Assembly: GCA_963932465.1 (NCBI GenBank)
Contig: OZ010794.1
Coordinates: forward strand, 445,610,502 to 445,674,501
Source of the DNA: Maratus speciosus
Taxonomy: Eukaryota > Arthropoda > Arachnida > Araneae > Salticidae
Direction: 5' to 3'
DNA length: 64,000 bases
Shown here one piece after another: positions 11,431-22,653 of the stretch (position 1 is its first letter; the number at the start of each line of letters is the position of its first letter). The notes under the pieces were generated by a model, which worked only from the letters and a program-made list of their open reading frames with translations, made no database searches and was not told the DNA's origin. The position numbers and the translations under genes were made by a program.

Positions 11431-13140
11431 TTTTTATGCATTCAATTTTTAGATTGCACTTGGTAAAAACGCTCTCCTCCCGAACTCCTGACAACTTTAT
11501 TTCCTTATCTCCTTGCATATAATCATTAGAGCATGCAGAGTTTCATAATTATAAGAAGTATTAAATATAAAATCATTAAAAAAGGTATAATTTATAAGTT
11601 ATTTGAATAATTACAAATTAAATAAATTTATAATAAAATAAAATTATTAATTAATAGAAAATTAAAAATTAACAATGTTGTAAGTTTAAAAAATATGTTA
11701 AATTTAAAAAGTAACAAATTTATTAAAATTATTTGGAATTTTTTTCATTATCTTTGTAATGAATTCGCTAATTTGTAGTTACAGTAAATAATCTTATCAT
11801 ATAAATCTCCTCTCCTCTGCAATTCTCACTTCGGCGCCTTTTCTCCGTCAACATATACGTGTAAAATTATGCATATATATATTAAATGTTTTATTCTTTC
11901 TTTTTTTTTATAGTAATAATTATTAAATAATCAACATACCCTCCCTGATAAAAAATAGCAGAAGACTATCGAAACGCAGATGACCTCCAACTCCCCTGTC
12001 GCATTAGTTAATAGGAATTATCTTCTTTCTGTAAAAATCTCTTTTGCCATCGACCCCCTCCCCTCCCCACCGAAAAAAACAAAAAAAACAGAAGTCTATC
12101 GAAATTCAGAAGATTCTTCTCTTTCACCGCCCATCCTATCTAAATTCTCTACGTTCATGGCTTTCACCAAGCACAATTCTTGCTAAGAAAAGTCAGAAAG
12201 GTCTGACCAATCAGACTGTATCTACACAGATTTTATTGGTCCATTTCTAAATCGTTTTGCTCAGTTCCAAATCGTTACGTTTTGTTATATATAGAAGGAA
12301 ATCAGTTTACTAAATTAAAGGCAAGAAAACTGACAAAGTAACTTTTACATGTGACGATATTTCATACTACTATTTCTAAATGTTTGAATTGTATTCCGAA
12401 CACTTTCTGTTAAATCTTCCTTTGCAGTCTTAGAGATAACTTTGTTAACTATACACTATCAGAAAACTCGTTAATTTACAGTAAGTTATTCCTCATTTTT
12501 TAATAAATAATTTCCGTACATCTAGAAAATATATTTTATCCGTGAATTCTACTCAAAGTCTGAAAAAGAGGAAGAAATTCCATTCATTCCTAGTACGCAT
12601 GCGCTCTTTCAATACTAAAATCCGAATTTCTTTAAAAAATGAAAAACCAAAAATCTGTACATTAAGATTTCTAATTTAATTTTTTTTTAAATTTCGAATT
12701 TAAAAATGAATAACAATTACTTTTCTAATTCTTTCAAAAATACTCACAATACATTTTTTTAGAATAAAACAAGTTGAATAAATTTAAATAAAGTTAAATT
12801 GATAAAGTTGTTTATAAAAAAAAATTCATTTAAAATATATTTTTAAATGGAAACATTTAAAAGATTTTTTTATTTAAATATTAAATGGAAAAAAAATCGA
12901 TTTTACTCAAAAAAGAATAAAAAATATCGAATAAAAATATAATATTCATATTTTACATCTAACAATCTACTTAAAAATATTTATAATTCAAATTTTTAAA
13001 ATATATTAATACCAAAGTATTAAAACTCCAGACACAATCTCATTAAAGACGAAATCTTCCCGAAATGAACTTCAAAATTAAAAGCTTTTTAAAGAAATTA
13101 ATCAAGCCATACACATCTGAAGAAGACATATTTACCTCAA
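11431..13140. other. Very AT-rich sequence without gene
   Basis: I see no supported gene or repeat. Overlapping small frames near 11980-12250 are Ser/Lys-rich and match nothing I recognise. Confidence 0.45.
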
Positions 13141-13149
13141 AATGTTTCG

Positions 13150-13225
13150 AGACTGTGCAACTGTAGCCCAGTTGTTAGCGTACTCGTCTCGAAACGCTGA
13201 GATAGCTGGTCCGATTCCAGGTCAA
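13150..13225 (+). repeat. tRNA-like SINE head (A and B box)
   Basis: An A-box-like TGTAGCCCAGTTGTTAGCG precedes a B-box-like GGTCCGATTCCAGG. CTGG and CCAG can pair as a T stem. The anticodon arm is imperfect and no closing acceptor stem is evident. A pol III-promoter-bearing SINE head or tRNA relic is more likely than a working tRNA. Confidence 0.45.
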
Positions 13226-14198
13226 CAACTTTTACTTTTCGCAACTTTCTTCAATTCTTGTATATTTACCTCCTGCAACCAAAAAAATGAACAGATATTC
13301 GTCAATCAACGGAAAAATCCTGGCAGCAGTGCTGCCAGGAAAATTTGAAGAACGTATTTCTGAATTGAAGATCGTATTTCTGAGAGTGGACCGTAATTGA
13401 AAAAGGCGATTCCAATGTCACCATTTTTGGTCTATATCTGTATATCTGTCAATCACTTCAAAATTGTCATAGGCAATGGATAAAAGTTAGAACCTGTAGT
13501 CTCGCTACAAGTAGCGAACCTACATTAGGCTCTACTTTTTGTAGTAGATCTAATATATCGCACAACATTTTGAAAAATGTAATGTGGTAAGTAACGCGAT
13601 ACAAAAAAATCAGAAGTTAGTAGCGAGCACTAATACATGTTTTTACGCTACTCAAAAAATTGCCATTCTTCCAATCACGTGATCTTAACTTGCTTCTTTT
13701 GTGCAAAATGTGTTATGCGAAACAATTTGTAAATGTCAAAGACAAATTACTGTAAAAATAGCAAACTCTATGCAGCGCATGGATATGCATAAATATGTTA
13801 TGGAAAATACGAGTAACAGCACAACCTTACATTTTTCGTTCAGATAGATAGCTCTGCTTTTGTTTATCCCAAAAATTAAATAATCTGTGGTTTAAACACC
13901 TTTCCATGTTACTACATATAAATGTGTATTGCATACGTCTCTTAATTTCTCGTAAGGAAATTGTAATATGTATTTCTGTATAAAGTACCAATTTGGAAAA
14001 TAACACAAAACATTTTGTTCTGCATTTTTTATTCCATACTGGGAGATGCGATAAAACGAGGGGGCATTGTATTAATCAGTGCTTTTAATTTCGAATGTAG
14101 ATTGAGTCCTTTGAGAAAATCTGGAAGTAGCGAAGAAGTGACTACTTTTGAAAAGTATTTCGTAGGCGCTATTTTTTAAAACAAGTAGTTGTAACCAT
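13226..14198. other. Intergenic sequence, no gene recognised
   Basis: A short direct repeat (GAACGTATTTCTGA and GATCGTATTTCTGA near 13350-13380) is visible. The word TAGCGAA/GTAGCGA recurs around 13500-13650 and 14125. Nothing codes. Confidence 0.35.
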
Positions 14199-14563
14199 GG
14201 AGGAAAGAGATAGATGGAGATACAGTAAGGTGGCTGGGGATGACGCCAAAAAAAGTAACTCTAAAATCCGTTACAGTAGGCCCAAACACAAGAACGTTCT
14301 TTCACGAAAAGAAGAAGAAAACTTTTAGTAATACGGTTTTTAATTCATAATAGAGTAGAATGCTGCTTTAGAACGCTTAAAAATAAGCAGATCGCTTTCA
14401 TTTAGAGAAAAAAAATGCGCGGGTGAAGTTAAAGAATTCGGTCCCTGTTCCAGGTGCTTGTTTTGTTTGGGCCTACTGTGGACGTTTAAATTTGAGCGAT
14501 AAATGGTTTCATATTGCATACCCTTTTTACGGCACACTGCATCTCCATCTGTCTCTTTCCTCC
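14199..14563. mobile_element. 365-bp MITE with GGAGGAAAGAGA termini (copy 1)
   Basis: The left end reads GGAGGAAAGAGATAGATGGA. The right end is its complement (ATCTCCATCTGTCTCTTTCC then TCC), giving ~23-bp terminal inverted repeats with one mismatch. A second, inverted copy lies at 35754-36091. Open frames across it are chance. Confidence 0.7.
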
Positions 14564-14571
14564 GTGAGTTG

Positions 14572-15210
14572 TAACAGTTGTAAATTTCCAAAATGGGTGA
14601 AAAAAAGTCCGCGCTGGAATTTAATTAGGGATGTTTTGGCTGAAGCTGCCAATGTTTGGGCCATCCCGGACGAAACTGGAGGACTAATTCACCCAACTAA
14701 CATTTTAACGATCACAGCATCTGGTCTGATATCTGAATCAGACCAATAGAATAAATCGTAGTTTGTTTATGGAACTGTAGTAAACGCTGCATTCAATTGG
14801 TAAATAAATCATAACATTTGTAAATTTCCAAATTGGGTGAAAAAAGCCTGGGCTAGGATTCGAATTATGATTTACTTACCAAAATTGAATAATTGTGTTA
14901 AAAATTAGTCTAATATAATTATGCACGCAGCGTTTTCTGCAATTCTACAAACAACCTACGATTTATTCTGTTGAGCGGATTCATATATCAGACCAGATGC
15001 TTTCATTGTTACAGGTTAGTTGGGTGAATAAGTCCTCCAGATGACACAGTTGACAGAGCATTGGTGGCTTCAGCCAAAACAACCCTGGTTTGAATCCTTG
15101 TCCGGACTTGTTTTACCCATTTTAGAAATTTACAACTGTTATGATTTATTTGGCAATTTAATAATTGTGCTAAAAATTAATCTAATACAAGTAGCTGTAT
15201 TTCGCTACAA
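14572..15210. repeat. Cluster of three tRNA-derived SINE copies in opposing orientation
   Basis: The plus-strand copy (about 14950-15200) has a tRNA-like head: GACAGAGCATTGG, TTCAGCCAAAAC and a B box GGTTTGAATCC at 15089. Its body contains TTTTACCCATTTTAGAAATT and ends near CTAATACAAG. A minus-strand copy occupies about 14572-14780 (ATTGGCAGCTTCAGCCAAAA on that strand). A shorter minus-strand piece lies at about 14812-14945. The flanking phrase GTTAGTTGGGTGAATTAGTC occurs next to both longer copies, so the arrangement is head-to-head. Confidence 0.6.
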
Positions 15211-16725
15211 AATTAAAGTATTTTTTTCGGGTCACTGTCATAGCTCAGTGTGGTCATAAATATAATAGAAAAAGATACTAAGAGAATAAAGATGTTTAGA
15301 GACTGTGTTCATATCTACTAGCAGGAGCGGAGGAGAAGATAACTGTTTTACCAGGATGACGAGGCTTATGCGAGGAAGAAATATGTACGCAAGTACAGGA
15401 TTTTTAGAAGGAAAAAATGTTAGTAAAATGTAGGACTTCGCTTTTGTCGAAAGTAGAAATGGAACTTGAAGAACAGCAGGCGAATATGAAATTCTGCCAG
15501 AGCTTTGGAAAAATCACCTACTGCAATATTTAAATGTTCCAGAAGGTGTATTATAAAAGAAATAAATGTCTTTCTAAAGTGTTTTCTAAGAATGCATTTT
15601 CAAATGTGCATGTGCTGTTGACCTAATGCCATCTTCAGCGGCCCCGGTGAGGACCATCCCGTCCAAAAGCTTTCAGGAATGTTTTCAGTTCAGCAATTGT
15701 ACTTGTTCTAAGAAAATTGCATAGCTGGAAAAAGTGTACTCACAAGATAGTTGTGAGTAATTGTTATTTCAATAAAACATTATTTTATAAAATCGCGATT
15801 CAATCATGATTTATTAGTAAATATATATATCCGTTAGGAAAACCAGTCTCAGAACTTTTTAATATTAGTAATAGATCTATGTCCTTCTTTTAATGTAATC
15901 TGATATAATCACTATTCTTTAATAATCGCAGTTTACTTACAACAATCACTTCATAATAGTTATAGGTATAATTAAAAAAATGTATGTCACCCCTTTAAAG
16001 TAAACTACAATAACCGCTCTTCTTTGATAATTGTTTTTATTTGATAATCACCATTGTTTGGTTTATGTTCACTAGTCACCACAATAATCAAAGATATAAC
16101 AGAAAAGGTGTTAATCTCCCTTTAAAAAGTTTCACAGTGAAATTATTTTTTCAATTGTATTTCCTACTGAATGTTTCAAGAAACATTGTATCAGGCTTTT
16201 CTAAAAACACCAAATTCAGGCATCACCCGTTTTATTATACAAACATACACATTGCTTATCATCAATCAATGACTTTTTATATCCGGTGCGTTGGTTTTAT
16301 TTACTAATCACGAATGTATGTCCAAGATGTTATGTCACTGAAAAAAGTTTCTCTGAAAAAAATTATCCCTTTATAAAAAGTAATCCGGATATTTTCAAAT
16401 AATACATTAATCCATTAATTATCATCACAGAAAAGCATTAAACTAAGGGATAAATTTATGGTGAGACTCGTGGAAAAAGTGCTTGCAAAAATAGCTTCAA
16501 TGTTGCAAAATTGTTTTTTCAATGTTTTCTGTAATCCGTTAAAACTCATTGTTCCAATCCATTTTAACTATTAATCATTTTGCGAGTTTATTCAATGCGA
16601 TTATGTGCTCCCTCACATTGTTAAAAAGTTAAATAGAATTTGGAGATAGTTTAAATGTACGGATTTTATAAAATTGTACAAATCTTAAGAACTTACATTA
16701 GTCGCACGAAAACACTCGCAAGCTA
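15211..16725. other. Intergenic sequence, possible decayed coding patch
   Basis: Around 15310-15500 the sequence is less AT-rich and gives a short basic frame (DDEAYARKKYVRKYR), followed after a frameshift by an acidic stretch. I cannot name a family. The remainder shows nothing. Confidence 0.3.
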
Positions 16726-17720
16726 ACACAGGGCCGAGAATAGGGGGTGCAGAGGAGGCATGTGCCCCGGACGCCAGAACGAAAAGTGAAAGGAGGCGCC
16801 AAATGAAGATTTTGTTTGTCGTTTCGTACAAAAATGTATATATATCTATATGAAACACAAAGAAACCTCAATCTAATGTTAAACCCATTGGAGCGTTCTT
16901 TTCAAAATTTTTAAAGTGAAAATAACTTTATAAAAAGAAAACCTGCAACCAAAATCGAAAAAGTAAACACTAACCCGGTTAGAATTCAATCTCATCTATT
17001 CTAAGCAAGAAAAAAAAATAATTTAAAACTATTAATATGCAAGTGAGAAATTAAAAAAAGCTCCCATAGGTTTAACATAACAATCCAGTTTCTTTGCATG
17101 ACTAGTGTAGGCTTTCAGCGCTCAAGCTAATGTTAATCCTATGGGAGCGTTGTTTACATATTTCTTGCTAGCATTTGAATTATTATTAAATGATTTTTAT
17201 AGTGTTTTTCTTATTCTGCAGAGGGTACCTGCGGTCGGTAACTTTTATTCAGCATGGGAAGTTGGGGGGGGGGGGAGGCGCCAGAGTCCCTGGTTGCCCC
17301 AAGTGCAAAAAACCCTAGTTTCAGCTAGCCTGAGCTAACGTTAAACATAGCGGACAGAGTTCTTTTAAAATTTCTCGATTGCATTCCTATATTTTAAAAT
17401 TGCTTACAATAGCCGAAGTCGATGCTTAAAGGGACTGTTTTTATTATTATTATTATTATTGGTTGTAGATATTTTTCATGAGGCCACTTTGTTTCAGGAC
17501 CAGGTTTAGAAAATGAATGGCATCCCCATAAAAAATAAACTGCAATCAGAATGAAAAAGTAAAAATGGCCAGTATATAGATAGACTTCAGTTATCCTATG
17601 CGACAAAAAATAAATAAATAAATAAAAATATTGAAATGCAAAAGAGAAATCTGAAAAGATGCCACCGTAAGTTTCCAATTACCTTGTGAGTGCTTCCGTG
17701 TGACTAGCGTCGGATCTTAA
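16726..17720. repeat. Old tandem repeat region with GGCGCC-bearing termini
   Basis: A block starting CTAATGTTAAACC and GGAGCGTTCTTTT near 16868 recurs, diverged, at about 17128 and 17333. Downstream phrases (GAAAAAGTAAA, GAGAAAT, TGACTAGTGTAGG / TGACTAGCGTCGG) follow in the same order. GCTCCCATAGGTTTAACAT (17060) and ATGTTAATCCTATGGGAGC (17129) are inverted. The flanking sequence ATGTGCCCCGGACGCCAGAA at 16760 has an inverted relative (GGCGCCAGAG...TTGCCCC) at 17277, suggesting an underlying DNA transposon. Confidence 0.45.
17429..17460. repeat. TTA trinucleotide microsatellite
   Basis: About seven TTA/ATT units occur at 17442-17460. This is simple sequence only. Confidence 0.6.
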
Positions 17721-17933
17721 GAGCCTAAGTTCGGGAGATTTTAGCAATATTTTTTTTCGTTGGTGTTCTGGTTGTTTTTCGAGTTCTGGTTGGTTGTGGT
17801 TTGGTTTTTGGCTTTTGCGGATCAGAATTGCAGACTGGTATTTGAAAGAAAATTCGCAATATTTTTAAGAGGAAAAATTATGTATCAGGGGCTCACAACC
17901 ATAGTAGACTAAGTCAATTTTTAATAAAAACAA

Positions 17934-18500
17934 GTTGGAGATTGCTCGTCAAACGTGGCAAATGAGGTGCGTTTGTACTATAACTAGTTTTATAATTATT
18001 TTTTGCACCCCATATTGTACTGAATGTATATTGTTTTGCATTTCATAAGTGCATAGTCTGTAACATCATTTCAATGCACTTGCAATAAATTTTTCTCATT
18101 CCCCGTAATGTAACGCAAAACTTTTGACTGTCTCTGTAATTAAACTATACATCCGATTTTCATAAAATTTGAAATGGCTCGACAAAATATTGCAACAATT
18201 ACATATTTAAAATTTCTGATCATTCAGAAGCCTGTAACATCATTAAAATGCACTTGCAATAATTTTTCCCATTGCCGTAATGTAAAGAAAAACTTTTGAC
18301 AGTCCCTGTAATTAAATTATACATCCGATTCTCATAAAATTTGAAATGGCTTGACAAAATTATACAACAATCATGTATTTAAAATTCCAGGCCATTCGGT
18401 TGGGTAGTTTTTGCTCTGTTATATGCGGAGAGACAGACGGACTGAACGACGACTATAGGTGCTACGTATTTATATAATTACAAACGCACCTAATGAGATA
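17934..18500 (+). repeat. Microsatellite-ended dispersed repeat, family B copy 1
   Basis: The copy starts CAAGTTGGAGATTGCTCGTC and ends at GAGACAGACGGACTGAACGA followed by ATTTATATAATTACAAACGC. The related copy is at 47106-47530. In this copy a ~175-bp internal segment (TGTAACATCATT, AATGCACTTGCAATAA, TTTTGACTGTC-like, CATCCGATT) is duplicated in tandem (18058-18235 and 18232-18400). No coding capacity is seen. Confidence 0.65.
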
Positions 18501-18573
18501 GTCTATTTAGAAGGTGCATAAAATCTGTCTTATCCACAACCACAGTAAACCAAGTCTAGAAGCAAATGACTTA

Positions 18574-19536
18574 CCGTCAACCTATTTTGGGTCACTTTTT
18601 CCTGGTTTCTCTTACATTTTCATTATTAAAAAATATGATATGTGATTTTTCAACGTCGAAATGGAGTTGTAAACAATTAAGATGAAACAATGAAGCAAAC
18701 TGTATGGTTTTAAAGAGGAAATTTTTAATTTATTTTATTTTTTAACTATTTTTAAAGTTTTGGAACAAAGTAGCCCCTGCTAGGGGCTTCTTTGGTCCAT
18801 TCACTTAGTTTTGTATAAAATGAATACATTTCATATGTAAATGAATACATTTTTATTGAAACTCCCTTGCAGTAGCTTTTGCTAATAAATTAACACTGCA
18901 AATTCGATAAACAAAGTTTTTTTTTTTTTTTAAACTTTTAAACACAATAAAACCTTTGTTAATATTGAAGAAACGAGAAACAGTTTTCGTCATGTTATCC
19001 CCAGCAACTGGAACTAAAACAATTAATGTAACATTTTGCTACCGTAGCATTTGAAAAATATGTTACTTAAAACATATTTTAACAGATTTGGTTATATAAA
19101 AGGCTATTTTAAGTCATTGGGGCCAAATTTCGGACCAAAAAAAGCCTGGCACAAAGTAGCCCCGAAATACTAGATTTCATGTTAGCTTTATGAAAACACG
19201 AACATTTCCTCTCAGAATAAAAAGTTCAAGGGAAACCTATGATCACACATGGGTTACAGGTTACTAAAGATAATATTTTGACACTTACCTTATTTGTAGC
19301 TCTTATCCAGATTGTTTCACTATAGAAAGTTTGGAAAGTTAAAATTTACACAGGAAAACATTTGTTTACAAACACACCCAGTGTTGCCACTAAAAAAATT
19401 TAAATTACCCACAAACTATTCAAATACCCTATATATTTTTCAAGGGCAAAAACTCCAAATTATCTTGTATTCGTTGTTCAATACAAAGAATAAAACCTTT
19501 TTTTATGGGATGGTCTAAAGTAGCCCCGTTTGACGG
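18574..19536. mobile_element. 963-bp DNA transposon relic with TA duplication and AAAGTAGCCCC words
   Basis: The ends are short inverted repeats, CCGTCAA at 18574 and TTGACGG at 19530, each flanked by TA (18572-18573, 19537-19538). The word AAAGTAGCCCC appears at 18769, 19154 and 19517. Related forms (GGGGCTTCTTTGGTCC, GGGGCCAAATTTCGGACC) appear in the other orientation. No transposase is present, so this is a non-autonomous Tc1/mariner/pogo-class element by target preference. Open frames inside are short and unrecognised. Confidence 0.6.
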
Positions 19537-20068
19537 TATATAAGCAAGTGTGTGAAAACATTTTTTGTTTTACTGTGGGAGTGGATAAAATAAATTTTAT
19601 GCCCCTTCTAAATGACTATCTCATTATTTTTTCATAATGGACTTGGGGCTCTACTACGAAACCATCGGAATGTCTCTTTCTCGGAAAATGTTCCAAATTT
19701 TCCGATGTGACTTTGCATTCCGATGACTCTGGGATAAATGCTACTACGATGCCATCGAGAACGCCTTCCTTCGAATAACTGTTATCGGAATACCGTGAAA
19801 ATCTTCCGACAGCATTAGAAAGCAGTGAGAATGAAATAGATATCGTAAGTGAGTCTTTAGAAAGAGATTTTAAAGCGAAATATATTGCTTTCGCTTTTTA
19901 TTTAAAATGCCATCGACACACGCCTAATTAACATATTTGGATAATCTTTTTTTTTAAACGATTGTAAAATGGTCAGATTTGCAGCTGCCAAAAGCTCAAA
20001 ATGATATGAGCGGTAGCTTTTTAGAAAATGAAAAATAAAAATAAGTTTTTCATTTTTAACCACTTATT

Positions 20069-20069
<1 letters not shown>

Positions 20070-20099
<30 letters not shown>
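20070..20099. repeat. (TA)n microsatellite
   Basis: About 14 uninterrupted TA units. Confidence 0.9.
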
Positions 20100-20102
<3 letters not shown>

Positions 20103-20382
20103 CACCTTACCCAAGAAATATTTAATAACTATCATAAGAAATGCATCATTCTAGACTTTTAAATGTTATTAAAATACAATTCTTATAAATCCTTGTTAAA
20201 TAAATATCAGTATAAATAACCGAAACATTCAGGGAATTCTGATTAAATATAACTGGAGAAATATTATAAGCTTTGAAACTAATTTTAAACACTAATAATA
20301 AACGTCCTTTGAAAATGCTGCAAAGTTCAGTATAAGTATGAAATTCCCATTAGCTTGGAGTTTTACACGTAGTCTTCTTGGC

Positions 20383-21236
20383 GTCCAGGTAACGTGCACT
20401 TTGGCTATACCGCAGGCGGCGGGTTCGAATCCACATGGTTCCTTTTAAATTAATTTTGTATTTTTGACACGTTACAAGTTTTATGCTGGAATTTTAATTG
20501 GGCAGCTTTGAATGTTTTTATATTTTCCTAATACATTACATTTTCTTTTTCGAATTTTTATATGAATATTTATATTTTTTTCTAATTTTTAAACTAATAT
20601 TTCTGTTGACCAAAATCTAAACTAATATACGTCGAGAATTTTTTTTTATAATTTATTATTATTTACCTTTTTATATTTTAAGCGCAGATCTAAAATAGCA
20701 CTTTTCTTTTTTTTATTTTATGGAATTTTAAATGGAAATTCCTAATTTTTTTGTATATCTTATACAAAATGTTTTTAATGTTGAATCTGCCAAACGTATT
20801 TATGGTTAGGTAATTCCAATACATAAATTTGGCAGATTCGACTTGAAATTTTTTTTTGTATAAGTTGTACTTAAAAAAGAAAAAGATAAATTTCCATAAA
20901 GAAAAAAAATATTTTAGATCTGTGCTTAAAATATAAAAAGCTGAATAACAAATTTTTAAAAAAAATGTAGACATAAATTAGTTTAGATTTCCATCAATAG
21001 AAATATTAGTTTAGAAATTGCGGAAGAAATATAAATATTCATATTTTTTTTTTAAATTTTAAATGTAATTAATTAGGAAAATATCAAAAAGTTCAAAGCT
21101 GTTGAATTTATAATTCAACGTAAAATTTGTAACGTGTCAAAAATCTAAAATTTATTTAAAAAAGATAAAATGTACAAGCAGGGACCGAACCCGGCGCTTG
21201 AGGTACAGCTAACGGGCAGGTTACCTTGACGCCACA
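20383..21236. repeat. ~855-bp hairpin whose two ends are tRNA-like sequences
   Basis: The left end (20383-20440, plus strand) reads TGGCGTCCAGGTAACGTGCA, with a perfect B box GGTTCGAATCC at 20431. The right end, on the minus strand (21236 down to 21180), reads TGGCGTCAAGGTAACCTGCC with B box GGTTCGGTCCC. Inward of the heads the arms keep pairing: GACACGTTACAA with TTGTAACGTGTC, CTAAACTAATA with ATTAGTTTAG, and AGCGCAGATCTAAAATA with its counterpart near 20920. The centre pairs around ATTGAATCTGCCAAA and TTTGGCAGATTCGA. It is either a pair of inverted SINEs fused by a palindromic body or one foldback element with tRNA-derived ends. Confidence 0.6.
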
Positions 21237-21711
21237 AACATTACATGTAAAATGCTAAAGCAATAGGTATTTCAAACGTATGGTGAAATTTGACCCCCAA
21301 TTTCTCAAAAACTAAGGTCTATTTGAAGAGAAAACATTTCCTCCAGAATAATAGGGTTTTACTCTAACAACATACTTTAAAATCACCAAATCATCATACG
21401 CATGTACAACAAGAGGTGAGGAAATCAGAACATGCAATAACTAATGATGAAATAGCAGAATTTCAGCGAGAACGGAAATTTTTGCTTGTCTGTGAATGGT
21501 CAACCAGAATCCGATTTCGCTGAAAGTTTAATTTCTCAGCTTCAAATTCGACACGTTTTGCCGATGATATCATGGTAGCACATACAGTGAGTGTCGGATT
21601 TGTTTTGTCGGAAACATGCAACTCCGATATCGAGATTTTTACGTTTCGGATACGATAAGATCTCTTCGTGGTAGGGCTCCTGGTCTGTTACGGTTGGAAG
21701 CCCCTCATATA

Positions 21712-22164
21712 CCGGGTGTCCCAAAAAGGACTGACTGATTTTAAAATTCAATAACTTGCAAACGGTGACAGATATTAAAAAAATTCTTGCAGGAGGGTTA
21801 TGCATAAGGTCAAAAGTTTTATTACAGTGATTTTCAATTTTAGTTCGATTTACAAACAATAGATGGCGCTGTAAGCAATAGTCGCTAAATACAGGCTCGA
21901 TTTTTGGTCCTTTATCTTGTTCCATGCAGAAAAAGGAGATGGAAATGTATTATCCGGGCCACGAAGTACCAAAAATCGAGCCTGAATTTAGCGTCCATTG
22001 ATCGCAGCGCCATCTATTGTTTGTAATTCGAACTAAAATTGAAAATCACTGTAAAAAAACTTTTGACCTTATGCATAACCCTCCTACAAGAATTTTTTAA
22101 ATATCTGTCACCGTTTACAAGTTATTGAATTTTAAAATCAGTCAGTCCTTTTTAGGACACCCGG
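21712..22164. mobile_element. 453-bp palindromic MITE, CCGGGTGTCC ends, TA duplication (copy 1)
   Basis: The two halves are near-perfect inverted repeats of roughly 200 bases (CCGGGTGTCCCAAAAAGGAC outward; GATGGCGCT / AGCGCCATC near the middle). TA flanks both ends (21710-21711, 22165-22166). A 127-codon minus-strand frame is a by-product of the palindrome. A second copy is at 36451-36893. Confidence 0.85.
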
Positions 22165-22225
22165 TATATAAAAAATGAGTATTTGCATTAACTATGTTCA
22201 TTTTTCTACATGACAGATGAAATGA

Positions 22226-22393
22226 CAGTAAAACCTCTCAATAGCGGACACCTCAGGACAACACAATTTGTCCGTTATTAGAAAGCCTCCACTTTTCAGA
22301 ATTATTCGAATATTTATGGTTGTGGATTGAAAAATATGTTCGCTAAATAGAGGTGTCATATTCGTGAGTGTCTTTTATAGGGGTTTTACTCTG
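22226..22393. mobile_element. 168-bp pogo/Tigger-type MITE
   Basis: CAGTAAAACCTCTCAATAGC on the left is matched by CAGAGTAAAACCCCTATA on the minus strand at the right end. TA follows the right end; the left flank has lost it. Ends of the CAGT-R-AACC kind define the pogo/Tigger group. Confidence 0.6.
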
Positions 22394-22653
22394 TAATTAC
22401 AGGATATTTTAATAATTGCATTAAAATGTGGATTAATTTTGTTTCAATTCGGATTTTGGGTATGTTTCAGATTAAACTGGGTCGGGTTCCGGTCGGCTTT
22501 TCGACTGATTTTATATGGGGTTCGAGTAGGTGCAATTTAGCCCGTGGAGGACTCTAATAATAATAACAGTATCGAGTAGATATAGCAAAGCTTCTTTGTG
22601 AAAAAAGTTTGCTTGAATCAGCGCAACAGTTTTTGCTTGGTGCCCCATCAAAT

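Larger units (their letters stand above)
19645..21680. mobile_element. Possible PIF/Harbinger-like inverted-repeat element
   Basis: The left end GGGGCTCTACTACGAAACCA is matched, inverted and diverged, by the right end, which on the minus strand reads GGAGCCCTACCACGAAGAG. ATCGGAAT/CCGATG words crowd both subterminal regions. Ends of the GGGGCTCTACTACGA type are reminiscent of Harbinger elements, but I see no clear 3-bp target duplication and no DDE transposase. A second element with tRNA-like ends (20383-21236) is nested inside. Confidence 0.4.

Noticed and set aside
13150..13225. Functional tRNA gene
   Set aside because: A and B boxes are present but the anticodon and acceptor stems do not close properly; better read as a SINE head.
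14423..14749. 108-codon plus-strand frame and the overlapping 14340-14591 minus-strand frame
   Set aside because: They cross a MITE terminus and a SINE, on opposite strands, with no family resemblance.
21542..21925. 127-codon minus-strand frame (and the related 36449-36655 frame) as a gene
   Set aside because: It runs through one arm of a palindromic MITE present in two copies; the frame extends past the element edge into unrelated sequence.
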